Positions 10,409 to 22,653 of a stretch of DNA of 40,831 nt are shown here, one piece after another. The stretch is taken from NCBI GenBank assembly GCA_015657535.1, contig JADHZB010001618.1, forward strand, positions 1-40,831, written 5' to 3'. The DNA is from Nephromyces sp. MM_2019 (Eukaryota > Apicomplexa > Aconoidasida > Nephromycida). The position numbers and the translations under genes were made by a program. The notes below the pieces were generated by a model, which did no database searches, was not told the DNA's origin, and saw only the letters and a list, made by a program, of their open reading frames with translations. Position 1 is the stretch's first letter. Each line of letters starts with the position of its first letter.

Positions 10409-13400
10409 TTAATTTTGTGTAAGTTGCAGAATGCTCACCAAAGCAGCAAAAAGGTTTATAATGTCAATGTATAGTGATAGAGCCGCAAAAGCGTATTCGT
10501 CAACACCAAACTGATATTTCTTGGATTTTCCTCCGAAGATAAGCTGAAGAAATCAATAAAAGTACAAAAGGCTGAGTAATTTGCATGCACTACTAAATTA
10601 CGTGATAAACAGTCGCAGAAGCCAAATTAACTGAGAACATCGATGGTCAAAAATATCAGTAATAGTGATAGGAGAGTAGTGGGACGAGTAAAAATTTGAA
10701 AAGTGGACTCCCCAAAAAAAATATTCCAATGGACTCTTACCAACTAAATCAGAACAGCGCAGCTACTGAAAAAGACCTTATGCTTGCATGTTTTCATTCA
10801 TCGCATTGGAATCATAATATCACAAAATGAGACAAGCAAAAATCAAATCAAACCACAGAAAAATAATTCCCCTTTTTAAACAGCCGTTAAAAGTATGCAG
10901 CGAGACAACTATTGGTAATACGATGGCCCAAGCATACATTAAAGCGGGGGAAAAACATTCATTAATTAGGTCTTCAATTAACACCAATACGCACATCAAA
11001 GCGAAGCGCAAAGCAGGAGAGGCAGCAGAGTGTAGTGGTCATTAAAAATATCTGCCGCTTACCCGCTAAAGGGCAATATATAGATTATTGCAGTTCTAGC
11101 TAGTACCAAGGTATGAAAATCGCAAAGACAAAATGAAATTCACTGCAGCAAAAAGTTTAATTCCACTTACCTGAGTGTCGTACACAATGTACATAGAGAA
11201 GATTAGTGTCATCACACAGGATATTACCAAGTCCCACGTTCTGCTTCGAACGAAAATTCCGAAAAAGCTGAAGACTACCGCTATCAGTAAGACAACCAAT
11301 AAATAAGTTCCCCAGCCTGTGGAAGTTTGCAAAGTAGTTTCAATGCGAAAGAAATTAATTGGAAGACAAAGGGAACTAGAAATTAGGGCAACCCATTAGA
11401 AATCAACGAAAGGAAGACAATATGAGAACTCATGTAGAACAAAACTTAAACACTGTAAAAGTAACCACAGAAATGAGGCTATCAGACAAAAAATCAATAA
11501 AATAGAAGTTTAATATTATCCCTCAGAACTAAGAGTAAGTGAAGAAATATATCCGATTTAGCAAGAGAAATTTACCTGGTAAGACTACATAAGCGAAAAG
11601 TGCACTAAAAGGCAAGAGTTTCATAATCAATATAGCAACTGCATTCGATTGTATGAAGAACACATAAAAAACTATTTCGCGCCTAAAATCAGCACATTCA
11701 ATACAAAACCAAATGAAATAAAAAAAGCCCATTTAGTGCATCAAGACGTACCTGTGAAATCATACTTTGTTTGTGAAGCAAACAGCACCAAGGCAGTCGT
11801 CACCACCAAGGTCGTCCCAACAGCCATCAAGAACATATAACCTCCTATAGCCGCGGTAGCATACTAAAACAAAAAAAAATATTCACGCAGTGCCATATAT
11901 ATCCAAAAAAGGGTCACATACATATATATTCTTCAAAATACAGCCTAAAAGTACGATGCTTCATAGAAAAGCCGAGTACAAATATGGGAAATAACTTAAC
12001 ACTAAACAACCTGGGCCATTAGACACACATGTCTCATTATATATTAAAAAACACTGCAGAGAAGTTACAGATATTCAGATAATACACCTCAGCGAACATC
12101 ACAAATACAACGCATTCATGCTCAAATCCAACATGGCTACATAGGTATTCTAGAGTGCTTCCCAAAATTTTCAATATCATGGCACATTAAAAAAAGGAAA
12201 AAATATAAAATTTATACTGTTTTTGCAGCTCAGCTACTAAAATACTACCATAAAATACGGGAAACTCAAAACAGAGTTTGAATCATGAAAATAAAAGATA
12301 TTCTTCAAACAAGAATACGTATCACAAGATCACAAAGAAACACCAAACAAGCCGAAATCGTAGCACCGGAGGTAACTAAAAAACTACACCACAAAACATT
12401 CGAAATGAATAAACTGACCATGAGTATCCCTCCAAAAGCAACAGATAACACGCCAAGGATTACATAGTTTATAGGAAACTTTCTCATAAGTTGAGAGAAG
12501 CAGCAAAGAACTGAAAACAGGAGAAAAGAAGTAAAAAAGTTGCTCAATTAAATAATGTTGATACTTAAAGGAGTACTCACTCAAATTTCTCGAGCACGAC
12601 AAAAAAAGAGCCAGGATGGTGCCGCCCATATAAGAAGAATGTTACACCTCAACCATCCCATGTCAGGCAGTCAATAGTTAATAAAATTAAGAGGAAACCC
12701 AGTATCAGGGAGAGAAAAAATTTGACAAAAACAGCAATGTAACATGAAAAGTAGTGAAATCCACCGAACCTTAACGACAAAATATTACAGACGCGATGAG
12801 TAGAGTACACACCAGGAAGAACCGCATAAAGCATCAAGTACAGTAAAGCACTCCATAATCGAGGCAGTGCTTTTTTGCGGAAAAACAATATTGGCAACAG
12901 AAAAATGCTATGTATGCATGTAATTTAGTCCCCACTTTCACATCAACTCCTAAGGTTTTGAAATATCTGCAAAAATCAATTGCTACAGCGATGCAAAGAC
13001 ATAAAATATTCTCCGTCACCATTTTTATAAAATATCCTACATCTACTTTGCCAATATAAAAGCACCTAACAGTAACTATAAGGGAACAAACAAGCGTGTA
13101 CTTTACACTAATACGTAGAGATTTAGCTAGCAAAAAAGAGTTTTAACGTCAAAACTCTTTGAACAAGAACTTACTTGTCACGTACATATACATGACAATA
13201 ATGAAGCAGTTATCGCGATAATTAAACGAAATGATGCACATATTTTTGAAAAGACAGAAAAAAGTAAAAGGCTGTTTTTAAACAAAACATTTCACAAGGC
13301 AATTCACTTATTCCTAGAAACTGACTACAAAAATTGTTACGGATTCAACTTGCATATCATATTTGATTTCTAAATGCAAAACTAGCGTGATTTGGCTTTT

Positions 13401-15495
13401 CCATCAGGAAAAGGAGGCCATCCCTATAACTATTTTAAACAAAGAGCGGTATTTACCAAACCAAACAGTTGGAAATTATGCCATGGTGTAAATGGCATGA
13501 GGGAGAGCAACTTAATAAAACATCAAGGAAAAACCGCACATTCGCTCGTATACACATCTTTCGATGCTTTTGCATAATTTAACCGGAATACATTGTTAAT
13601 CGAATCTTGAAATAGCAAAAACAGTAAATGGAAGCGGTGGGACTTACTGATAAATACTGATACAAAGGACGCTAAAGACAGATAAAAAATAAAGTATCCT
13701 CCGGTGACAATATAAACAGCTGCACGCGCCCAGAAGGCAGGTATGGCACAGATACCGAAAGTGATCTGTAGAACAACAAAAATATAGGTAATAGTTACTA
13801 CTATCGGAAAACTACAGGAAAAGACACAAAAATACTGTTGAAACCAAAGGAAAAATTGGACAAGAAAATAGAAGTAGTACTATCAGATGCTATAGAAACC
13901 ACTCAAACAGAATGCGGCAAAATCTCGGCATTAAGATGTTAAACTACGCAAATTGCACTACATTATATTAGCAAAATAATTATACAGTGTGGAAGTCACC
14001 GCCACCCCTTTCCTAGTTAATCAGACAGTCCACAAAAGGGAAAAGAATTAGAAAAGAGACCGGCTAAAACAAAATTACATTTAACAAGAAGATACTTAAA
14101 AGTAAACCTGATAAGATAGGCTGTCAAAGTTTTCATAAAAAGTAGCCTTTAAAACGATATTTACACTTTTAACATGAGAGAAGGCTTACTTAATTTGCTG
14201 TCCACTAAATATGAGCACATCAGGAAAAAGTGAGCTTTCAATAATCACTGATTAAAATTTTATAGCTGAGGATTGTTATGCATTATTGAAGGGTCAGATT
14301 TGACGAGAAAGTGTAGTAAAAGAAGAAAAGTAAAGCAAAACCCAGAAATTACATCACAGAACACTGAAAAGACCATAAAGAAGAACCAAGAAGCTTAACA
14401 AAATACAAAAAAAATTACAGAGCATGCACACAGCATTAGCGAAGCATCGTTTCTTCAAATATTAACGTTAAACAATTAACGCTGATGTCAGAAAAAATAG
14501 AGAACTGGATTCCGACCAAAAATACTTATGATCATCCACTTTAATAGCCATTTGCAAACAAGTTAGTGAGGCTACTCCCGCATACCACAAGCAATACAAA
14601 TCCAAAAATCCTCAAGAGGCTAAAAAGTTAACAGATTTCATGCTTCATTAGCAAGCAAACTTTACCACAAGCTGACAGATAACAATGGCAAAGACCTTCT
14701 TTATAAAGCCTTGCCGAACTTCAATTGCCGTTTCTGGATGAATGTACATGGAGCTGTTGATTCCACTTTCATAACCATGGTTGCCGCCTAAAAGTTTCGG
14801 TAAAATACGCTCTTGTCATAATCCTAGATCATACCTTACTATTAAGCAGGTAAAAAATCCAAATAAAGCTATACAATCTTCAAAAAGTCAACGGAGTTTA
14901 TTATGCACCCTTTAAAACAGGTATATTCCATACTATATCAAAATACAATAAACGGTATCGAAACTAGTGTACTAAGCATACCAACAATCTAAATCAAGAA
15001 GTACGCTAGAATTAAACGCGCAACGTAAAAAACCAACTCCTTCCTTTTCCCGCCAAGTTAGCAGCTTCATGTGAAGCGCCTTGCGCTGGAGGTAAGGCAT
15101 ACGATGTCTACAAATATTCGGGATAAATTGCAGTCAGCTGAAAGCTAACAGTTCTCCAAACATAAATTCCAAATAAAGCAAGCAAAGAAAATAAAATCAT
15201 ATGGTAGTACCAGAAAACATTACTAAGAGCAAGCACAAGAGACAATAATGTTAACACTATGTTTACCATAAGCCGATTGATGATTTCTATTGTCATTCGG
15301 GGGAGAGCCATATTGATAGGGCCCGGTACCATAACCAGATTGAGAACCACTGTAAGCAGGGGGTGCTCCGTAGGCATTAAAATCCATACCATTACGATAG
15401 TATGATCCAGAATAGGCATAAGCATTCGATCCAGGAGGATTATTACCCATTGTAGGCCCATTTCTAGGCGGTATTTCAGCCGGATTATACGCCAT
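10409..15495 (-). CDS. TMBIM / Bax inhibitor-1 family multi-pass membrane protein
   Basis: Proteins of this family sit in ER, Golgi or other membranes, act as pH-sensitive Ca2+ leak channels and restrain stress-induced death. Seven exons join with matching phases: 15495-15267, 14787-14666, 13765-13648, 12510-12419, 11863-11752, 11316-11171 and 10543-10409, giving 317 residues. Residues 1-80 are a soluble tail rich in Pro, Gly, Tyr, Asn and Ser (PPRNGPTMGNNPPGS, YGAPPAYSGS), like the N-tails of TMBIM1-3/GRINA proteins. Family landmarks follow: EVRQGFIKKVFAIVICQL before the first membrane helix, MRKFPINYVILG, FASQTKYDFTG, GIFVRSRTWDL, YIVYDTQLIFGGK and the C-terminal FGVDEYAFAALSLYIDIINLF. Asp271 (YDTQ) and Asp300 (LYIDII) match the di-aspartyl pH sensor of the family. 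About seven hydrophobic segments are present. The start is the first ATG of the open exon. The cellular role here is unknown; family and exon structure are secure. Confidence 0.95.
13135..13160. repeat. Perfect inverted repeat, 10-bp arms and 6-base loop
   Basis: AAAGAGTTTT and AAAACTCTTT flank AACGTC. The element lies in intron 3 of the TMBIM gene (between exons ending at 13648 and starting at 12510), so it would form a hairpin in the pre-mRNA. A perfect 10-bp stem with so small a loop is expected less than about once in this window by rough reckoning. Its role is unknown. Confidence 0.6.
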
Positions 15496-17084
15496 TTCTC
15501 AAACTGAAGCACACGGAATATAAACAAAAGACCTACAGAAAATCATTAAGCGCCAATGAACTTAACTCAGCATTTAATCCACTATAAGCGGTTGACCATA
15601 TACTGAAAACATCTAACTACATTTCGGTTGTACAGTGGTTACGAAAACGAAACAATTATCCAAAAGAAATCCTGGGACAATAAAGAATCGCAAAAAACCC
15701 GAACATAAATCGACCCTAATAGAATAATACTATAATAGAAGCAAGAAGATACCAGGCCAGTTCTTGCATTATCCTATTCATATGCATCACTATCTGAAAA
15801 TCTCTTCAGTATATATTTAGATAACATGAAATTTAATACAGTGGGTATCTTCAAGGTTTTGAAATGTAAGTATAGCCACATCATATTGATGCACTTAGAT
15901 AGTCACTGAGGAGTTCTTTTGGATGTTGATACAAACCAGTAATACGATAAAAGTTTAGAACATTCATTCATATAACGAAAAATAAGCTGGAGTACTAGAC
16001 TAAAAAAAGTCGGAGTAGATGAAGCTACATCACAAGCAATAATGTCACATCAGTTATAATACCTACAAACTTCATAAACTAAAGCAAAACTTTTAACCCT
16101 GAGCCATATTTATAAACATTTTATACAATCCAGCAGATTCATGACGTACCATTAGTGACTAAATCGCTAAAACTTCTACTCTAATCCGTAAAAAAGGCAA
16201 TTCATCGATACGTATGAAAGTGAAATAAAAACACTCCTGGCAGAGAAAATCAAAAGAAACAATGGAGGAATCATTCAAAACACAAACATTTGCATTTTTA
16301 AACAGCCTCCACATGCACGCTTTTGTATGGAAAATACGGATAAAATAATCTTTATTAGCAACAAGCACACCAACTACAGCAACAACCAAAAAATATAGGT
16401 ATCTGCAAAAACAAATATTACATCAAGTTCAATGCATAGCAACGATTTTTATACTACAGTAAAGCTACTCCATAACATATAACAACCCTATCTTACTTCT
16501 GTAACCTCGCATGCGTGGTTTAACACTCACATTTAAGCATTCACAGCCATGAGTAAGCAAGTTCTGCATGTTCAAAGTATCTCTCTCAGTAAATATGGTA
16601 AAGCATCGAAACGGCAAACAAGATCTGTTGCACTTTGTACGCTACTCAAAGTATTTACCATGTGCAACCAAATAGAAATAAACCGTTTTTGTATAACTCT
16701 ACGCGCATATCGTACTCCGTCAAGATATTGAAAGAGAGATACGCTGTACCACTTTTCATAACCATAAGAGTCAAAAACATGCTCACACATACATACCCCA
16801 TCTGATCAACACGTTGGAACATAAGCGCCACAGTAACAAGCCAGATTAAAAGTCTAAGGTTGAAGGACGGCGCAAAATTTGCAGAATTAACCGAGGAAAG
16901 AAACACATGAGCATATCTTTAACACTGCCTTAGCCGCAATCCAGTAAACAAATTACAAAAAATGTACAGAAATTAAAATACTAACTTACTACATGCAATA
17001 GCATACCACTTTCTGTGCTTGTTCGATTTGATAACCGTGTCACTAAGGGGCTTCCTGTACAAGCAAGCAATCTGATGCAACAGC
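15496..17084. other. 5' flank of the TMBIM gene, no coding sequence recognised
   Basis: The plus strand remains A-rich up to about 17.2 kb, as in the TMBIM introns, so the TMBIM transcript may begin here with untranslated 5' exons. The overlapping minus-strand open frames at 16572-16790 and 16655-16906 (72 and 83 codons; the second is hydrophobic) resemble nothing I know and may be chance. No promoter element can be defended by eye. Confidence 0.45.
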
Positions 17085-17639
17085 TCACGATTGCAACAGG
17101 TTAAGATAGTAGCTAATGATACCAACAAAAAAGAGGCGCAAATGATTGCAGGAGTTGCCTAAATGTCCTCTGGTCCAAGCATGAAAAAAAAAAAACTCGA
17201 ATAATATAGTATTCAAATATTCTTTGCACCTTTGAACGCGTAGTTGCAAGTTATATGCTCGCAAACTGGTAATTGTGGGGGAAGGAAGTTCACGTGCAAA
17301 CCTTCGGACTGTGCGAGGGGAGATTTTCAAGAACATCATGTTACAACTTATCTTGCAAAACAGGCGCTTCCTTCGGTAGCAAAGGGTAAGTATTACAATT
17401 TCAAGCTCGAAGGCGTCGCTACCCTGAATTTTTTCCAGCGCTGATGAAGGTAGATAGCAATAGTATTGCGCTGACTTGGAGACGTTACTATACTCGGACT
17501 GCATGTGTGTGGACAAGGCTGAATTGCACGGGTACTCGCTATCTTGCTTTACTGTTATCAGCCCTGCAGTCAGAGCGCCGCGTAGCTGCTTATGTGGTAA
17601 GAGCAACGCAAAATGAGGCAATATATATTTCGAATACAT
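17085..17639 (-). CDS. Hypothetical ORF, 184 codons, doubtful
   Basis: An uninterrupted frame of 184 codons from ATG to stop, long for chance in a window of this GC content (I estimate well under one expected). It matches no family I recognise. It has several Cys, Tyr and Leu residues, an EFFFFHAW run near the end and a hydrophobic tail (LRLFFVGIISYYLNLL). Plus-strand frames at 17244-17444 and 17444-17716 overlap it, and no splice site clearly bounds it. It lies in a GC-richer patch just left of the possible exons at 17888-18193 on the same strand, so it could hold part of a neighbouring gene. It could equally be spurious. Confidence 0.2.
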   Translation of the reverse strand: MYSKYILPHFALLLPHKQLRGALTAGLITVKQDSEYPCNSALSTHMQSEYSNVSKSAQYYCYLPSSALEKIQGSDAFELEIVILTLCYRRKRLFCKISCNMMFLKISPRTVRRFARELPSPTITSLRAYNLQLRVQRCKEYLNTILFEFFFFHAWTRGHLGNSCNHLRLFFVGIISYYLNLLQS

Positions 17640-17887
17640 TTATAAGAAGCAAGTACTTCAGGCAAAATAGCACATTGAGCAATTACCCGAGATTCAGTAC
17701 GTTAGCAGAACACTGAAAATGAAATAGGGGTGCAAGTTTCGCCTTTTCGTTGGTACTGTGCCAGCATGCATGTTCACTACTTCACAGTACGCCTATTTGT
17801 TCACCTATTGCTAGAGCAAGTTAGACAATTCGTACTAAAGGAAGAAACGGCAATCCTAGAGTCATGGTGTGCAACATTTAATAATTT

Positions 17888-18193
17888 TCAGGAAGTTCTG
17901 GTAAGGATATAACGCTTGCAGTTTGCTGGCATTGTAACATACTGGCCCTCTGTATCGATTTCCTCAGAATCTCCCACGAAGCGGTGGGCACATTTATGCA
18001 TGAGCTTAACAATGTAGGGATGTGCGGCTGGGAATAATGGACGTGCAGAAGCTTTGTTTCCTGAGGTACAAAAAAAGATGCCTTTGAAGCAGCAACCCTG
18101 CTCTTTCATGAAGATTTGCCGACTTCTAAGTTGCGCATGGGCGTACTTACCGAACTTGTCTCCCAACGATGTATCACCCCATAAATAGGGAAC
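17888..18193 (-). CDS. Possible C-terminal two exons of an unrecognised gene
   Basis: On the minus strand an open piece at 18193-18151 (VPYLWGDTSLGDKF) ends at a near-perfect donor, TTCG|GTAAGT. After a 90-base gap a strong acceptor, TTTTTTTGTACCTCAG, opens a second piece at 18060-17888. The phases agree (1 to 1, joint codon Gly), and the second piece reads 56 codons to a stop. It includes GNKASARPLFPAAHPYI, VKLMHKCAHRFVGDSEEID and YVTMPANCKRYILTRTS. The GC content matches the coding exons of this window. The upstream acceptor (ATTCAAG) is weak and I could not extend the gene to the right, where candidate frames near 18.4-18.5 and 19.3-19.45 kb remain unlinked. I do not recognise the protein. 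A GTATGT inside the second piece offers an alternative donor. Confidence 0.38.
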   Translation of the reverse strand, partial: VPYLWGDTSLGDKFGKYAHAQLRSRQIFMKEQGCCFKGIFFCTSGNKASARPLFPAAHPYIVKLMHKCAHRFVGDSEEIDTEGQYVTMPANCKRYILTRTS

Positions 18194-19787
18194 CTTGAAT
18201 AGCGGATACGGATATTAAAACGCAAACTGGCCAAAGATGGTATTAAGCTTAATATCTTTTATGTTGTAGCTTCACAATGAAAGTTGGCAAGCTGCAGCAT
18301 GATTGCTGTAAAGCAAGGCTCTGAGAGGCTTTCGCAATTTGTTCATATTTTTTTCGCTTATGTCTATTGCTTGCGAATCTCAACTGTTGTTGTTGCAATA
18401 TTGTAAGTACCGATTAAATATATGCTCTTCAGAGCTGCTTTTAACCTTAAACCAGGTCACTGATAAGAAGCAGCTTCTTCAAGGATTTAGCAGACTGGTA
18501 GTTTCATCATGTCGTTTTTTTTCGCTTAGCATGAAGGCGAAATTTCTTTATCGAATTATTTGTGAGAAATTTTTAATAACGCATGAGTTCTAGATAACAA
18601 TTGGCATATGGAAGCGCTTTGCAACTTTAGGAGATACTCAATAATCCTGAATTTTCTTTTACTCTATTAGAAAATCTTTTTTAGAAGACTCTTTATCCTT
18701 TCAAGAGGGAGTAATGGACCTGATATAGCTTATTAGCTACTTAATATATTTTCAATGGAGTACTAACACCATCCTGATTATCAAAATTTAGCGCGTTGAT
18801 GTACCCACGTTTAGTGTTTATGCGCGTGTAAGTGGCACTGTTATAGCTGTGGTCTCAACGGTGGACACAAAAAAAATTTAAGTTACTCTAATTTTTGGTG
18901 CTCCCAACCTGTAATAATTTTCGGGCAACTTTCAAAGTGTGAGGTATAAGCCATTCTACCACACGATAATACTTTACGAGCAGCTTTGTCAACTTCATTC
19001 ACCAATTGGTAGTTTATTTCGAGTCCGCAGGTAGCCTTCTCGGTGTCTCAAAAAATTCCTGCCTAGTTAACCTCACTGCCTACAATAAAACAATAGAGGG
19101 CATCCCCCACTACCTTTACGTTCTTTTTAGCCTTAGGAAATGTGCTTTCAGTATCACTTCGACACTTATTTTAAAAGAATAAGCTTTAATTTAGTCAGGA
19201 AGGTAAGCATATTTAGATCAGCGTATAGGTGCGATATCAGCCATTAACTATTCAGCTACCTATTAGCTGGGATTACATTCGAGTGGTTTAGATTTGCAAG
19301 TACTTTGTGCAGTTCTTGCTCCACAAAATTTCCCCGTGAAAGTCATGCCTTGAAGTTGAAAATTGTTCTGATTACGGCTCATGTTTTCGAGCCATTTGAC
19401 AGTCAAGTAATGGAGTGTTTCAGACTGATTGAAATAATAGTGCATGAGTTTATGTCAAAAATAAAAAGAAACACAAGCTGTATATCACATCTGCAAATGG
19501 AATGATAGCATTAGACCTGAATTTCGCCACTAGGACCCAACAAGTTCCCATGAAATTTTCTAGATCGTTATGACTGGTTAACGATTGACAGTGTGCTAAG
19601 TCAGTTTCTCACTAGCGGTTATTCACGTTTGTAAGCAGATCGACACTGCATCACTGTGGTACAGGTGCACTACTCTTGGTATTGTGCACTGTAGCTTCAA
19701 CGTATTGATACGGGTCCTTGGAATATCAAGAGTGTATAATGACATGACAGGATTACAAAATAAACAATTTTACGACATGTGCAGCAC

Positions 19788-19831
19788 CTAAGCTATGCAA
19801 AGCAATTACACACTATGCATGCATAGCTTAG
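19788..19831. repeat. Interrupted palindrome with perfect 12-bp arms
   Basis: CTAAGCTATGCA at 19788-19799 is the exact reverse complement of TGCATAGCTTAG at 19820-19831, with 20 bases between the arms. A second ATGCAT palindrome abuts the right arm. It lies in unassigned sequence and could be a binding-site pair, a cruciform or a transcript hairpin. No neighbouring gene suggests a role. Confidence 0.65.
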
Positions 19832-22630
19832 ACACGAAAAAGGTTAAACCTACATTCTTAAATACTACTCTTGAAAAGATCAGTGCCTCAAGTTGCACGT
19901 TGTACTACCTGCCCAGAGCTCAGCACATAATCACCTCCATGTTGCAGCGATAAACTATCGAGTAAATACCTTGAGAGCGTCAAGTGTTGAAGCCAAATAA
20001 TAATTCATAGAGTTTAACGCATTCTGCACTCAAGGAATCCCACTGGCAAACTTCTTGCTCAAAAAACACCAAAATTATAATAAAATTATATTGCAAATAT
20101 CGGGCGTAGTTTGCCAGATATATATTTGAGTTCACAGTGGCTTTAGAGCTTGATCACTACCTATGTAAATAGCTTCAATTCAGCGACATATGGTTTAGGA
20201 AGAAGTTTTGTTATTTTGCAAAATGTTCTATAAGCCAGAACTTGCAAGAAAGAGCGTTACACACCGCTGAAACGAGTGGCACCCATGCTACCGCAGTGTC
20301 AAAAGGTTCGTAGCCGCGTCAGCTTCCCAGAGTTAGTCAGCACCGACATCGACAAATCAGCGTGGGAGTTTCAGCAACGAAGCTTAGTATCACATAATGA
20401 AGCGAAGCAATGCATTTATCTATTCGAACATATCATGACGCAAACCGGAGGCGCCGCGCGGTAGCTCCCTTCAACGAAGGACATTTCGGACTGTCTTGCC
20501 ACGTTAGTACGTAGCTCCTAGAGAAACTACACTTGGTAGGTGTCCCACTTCTCGCAACTTGGTTCGATGATATGCTAGCACCCTTCACGCTAATTATTGC
20601 AGTAAATGATACCCAGACACCAAGCGATAGCCCTTCCGGCTGATAAATTGGAGAATCAATGTTTTTTCGCTATTCTCTCTCCACGAAAAGTAGGAGAATC
20701 ACCATACATCCCTTTTTCCGCTCATCATCCTGCGCGCCAGCTGGAACTGCAACAAATGACACTATCATATTTTACCTCAAGGAGACAAAAGTAAGATCAT
20801 TATTCCCGTAGTACTACACCTCAACGACTGCGGCACGCGACTTTGTCGCGAAGCGCTTGGCATTCAATCATGGTCGACGGCTTCATCGGTAAACCGGTAT
20901 AAGCAACCAATACTTGTGGCGATCAGTATTTACATGCGAATTTTTCATTCGCTTGGCGTAACAGCACCTTAACTTGCTCAGGGGCATATCTTGCATGTTC
21001 TTTCTGCTATTTTGAATCCGTCATACTTTATGTTTCGCTTTTCTTAGCCTGCATAGTATATAAGGAGCCTAATAACACTCCTGTTTGGAATGAGTATCCA
21101 TATGATGGAAACTCCTTTGAAGAAGAAATGAGTTGCTCATCGCTGTTCTTCAGGTTTTCGGGCTTCCTTTTTTATTTGACTGTCTTTGCTTCATATTAAA
21201 TAATTTCTTTTGGGGTAATTTATTTACTTTGATGATCGCTGCTATGATTATGTTTGCTAGAATGAGGATTCGGTTCGAAGAGTTTTTCGATTGACTTATT
21301 TCACGGCTGCAGGGGTGCCTGCACGCGTTCCTTATTTCACAATGGAGTGTGAGATTTCGATCGGAATGTGATTTGAATCTCTTAACAGTTGTGCTATCCT
21401 CGTGTAACCACTCACCTTGTTGACTACGTTGTTTTTCTTTAATCATCCCTTCAATGGTTTGACCCATACTAAATGCCTAAGATCGCTTCTTCTAGTTCAA
21501 GCGAATCGGTTTACGCCACTTCTCATGCGCCTTTGCTGTTTTTGGCGATAAGAGCATGAGAGTAATATGTATATTTGAGGGGATCACTATATGTGAATTC
21601 CTCGTATATTATTACCTGATTGTTTAATCATTATGCTTAGTCCAGCGGCTCCAAGCTCTTTCTATTACTCTGTGCTTTAAAATAGCCATAGTCCCCTACC
21701 ATTTTCTTAGGAAAAAGTGTATAAAACACTTTCCAAAAAATTCCATTTAATACTTGTAGGAAATCCGGCTCCACCTCTAGCTCTTAGATTTGATTTTTTG
21801 ACTTCAATAATTTTTTTATCAGCTGGCATTCTTCATTGTATTTTAATTTACTGCTAATTGAAAGAAGTGTAACAATGAAAGGTATGCACAATTAAATGGT
21901 GCTCGTTTTACTGAATTTCCCAGGTACAGTTGATTGATTTGTGAATCTGCACGGTAATTTATCAATTCCATCCACGTGTTGAGGGTAGCGCGAGGAATCA
22001 ATCGCATTTGTTGGAGTACTCAGTGGAAACTCATGAGAACTAACCTAAATTTGGATTATTTGGGGTATGCTGCTGATGTTTTTGTTCTGCGAGCAACATT
22101 TTTTCTGGCTCACTCTATGAAACATTTGATGTCGTTCTTATCATTAATTCATAATAAGGTGCTTTACACGAATAGCACAATATTTTGAATTTGCGATGCT
22201 TTTTTCTTTGCTGAAATGATGTTTATGTAATAATTTATTGGAAATATATGGCTTATTTTTTTTTAGGCAATTTGGCTTCATGGATGTGGATTTAATTTTT
22301 TACTTAATTTTGCAAGTTAATATTCTTCTGAATGCCAATAAAATTTATTTGAGATTAAAATTTGTAGTTTATGTAATTGACGGAGCCATCTCCGAGTGTC
22401 TTTGATGATTCTCTTTATTTTTTTCTGGGAATCCTTACACTTTCGACCATAAGAATTCAATTTTGCCCTTTGCTAGACGTTTTGGTTTGGTGGTAAAACC
22501 TCAGGAAGAGGCCAGTGTGGTAGACCTGAAATATTTATGTGCCTTAATTTTTATTTTAGCGCGGAAATAGCACTTGAGTATGCCCTAGTAGAAGTTGGAT
22601 GGAATAAGTTTATATGGCATTAATTAAGGA

Positions 22631-22653
22631 GACTGATAATCGGCGTATCAGTC
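22631..22653. repeat. Short hairpin, 8-bp arms and 7-base loop
   Basis: GACTGATA and TATCAGTC flank ATCGGCG in unassigned T-rich sequence upstream of the protease gene. An 8-bp stem may be chance. Confidence 0.35.

Noticed and set aside
11529..11732. Hydrophobic minus-strand frame inside the TMBIM gene, with GT and AG at its edges
   Set aside because: The exon at 11863-11752 joins directly and in phase to 11316-11171 with unbroken family sequence. Including this frame breaks the phase and adds an extra segment.
12305..13133. Hydrophobic minus-strand frames at 12384-12629, 12649-12897 and 12834-13133
   Set aside because: T-rich intron sequence reads as hydrophobic codons. They lie in or across TMBIM intron 3 and have no family match; only 12510-12419 is exon.
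15108..15527. 139-codon minus-strand frame over the first TMBIM exon
   Set aside because: It is a shadow in another frame. The frame starting at 15495 gives the low-complexity tail and joins in phase to exon 2.
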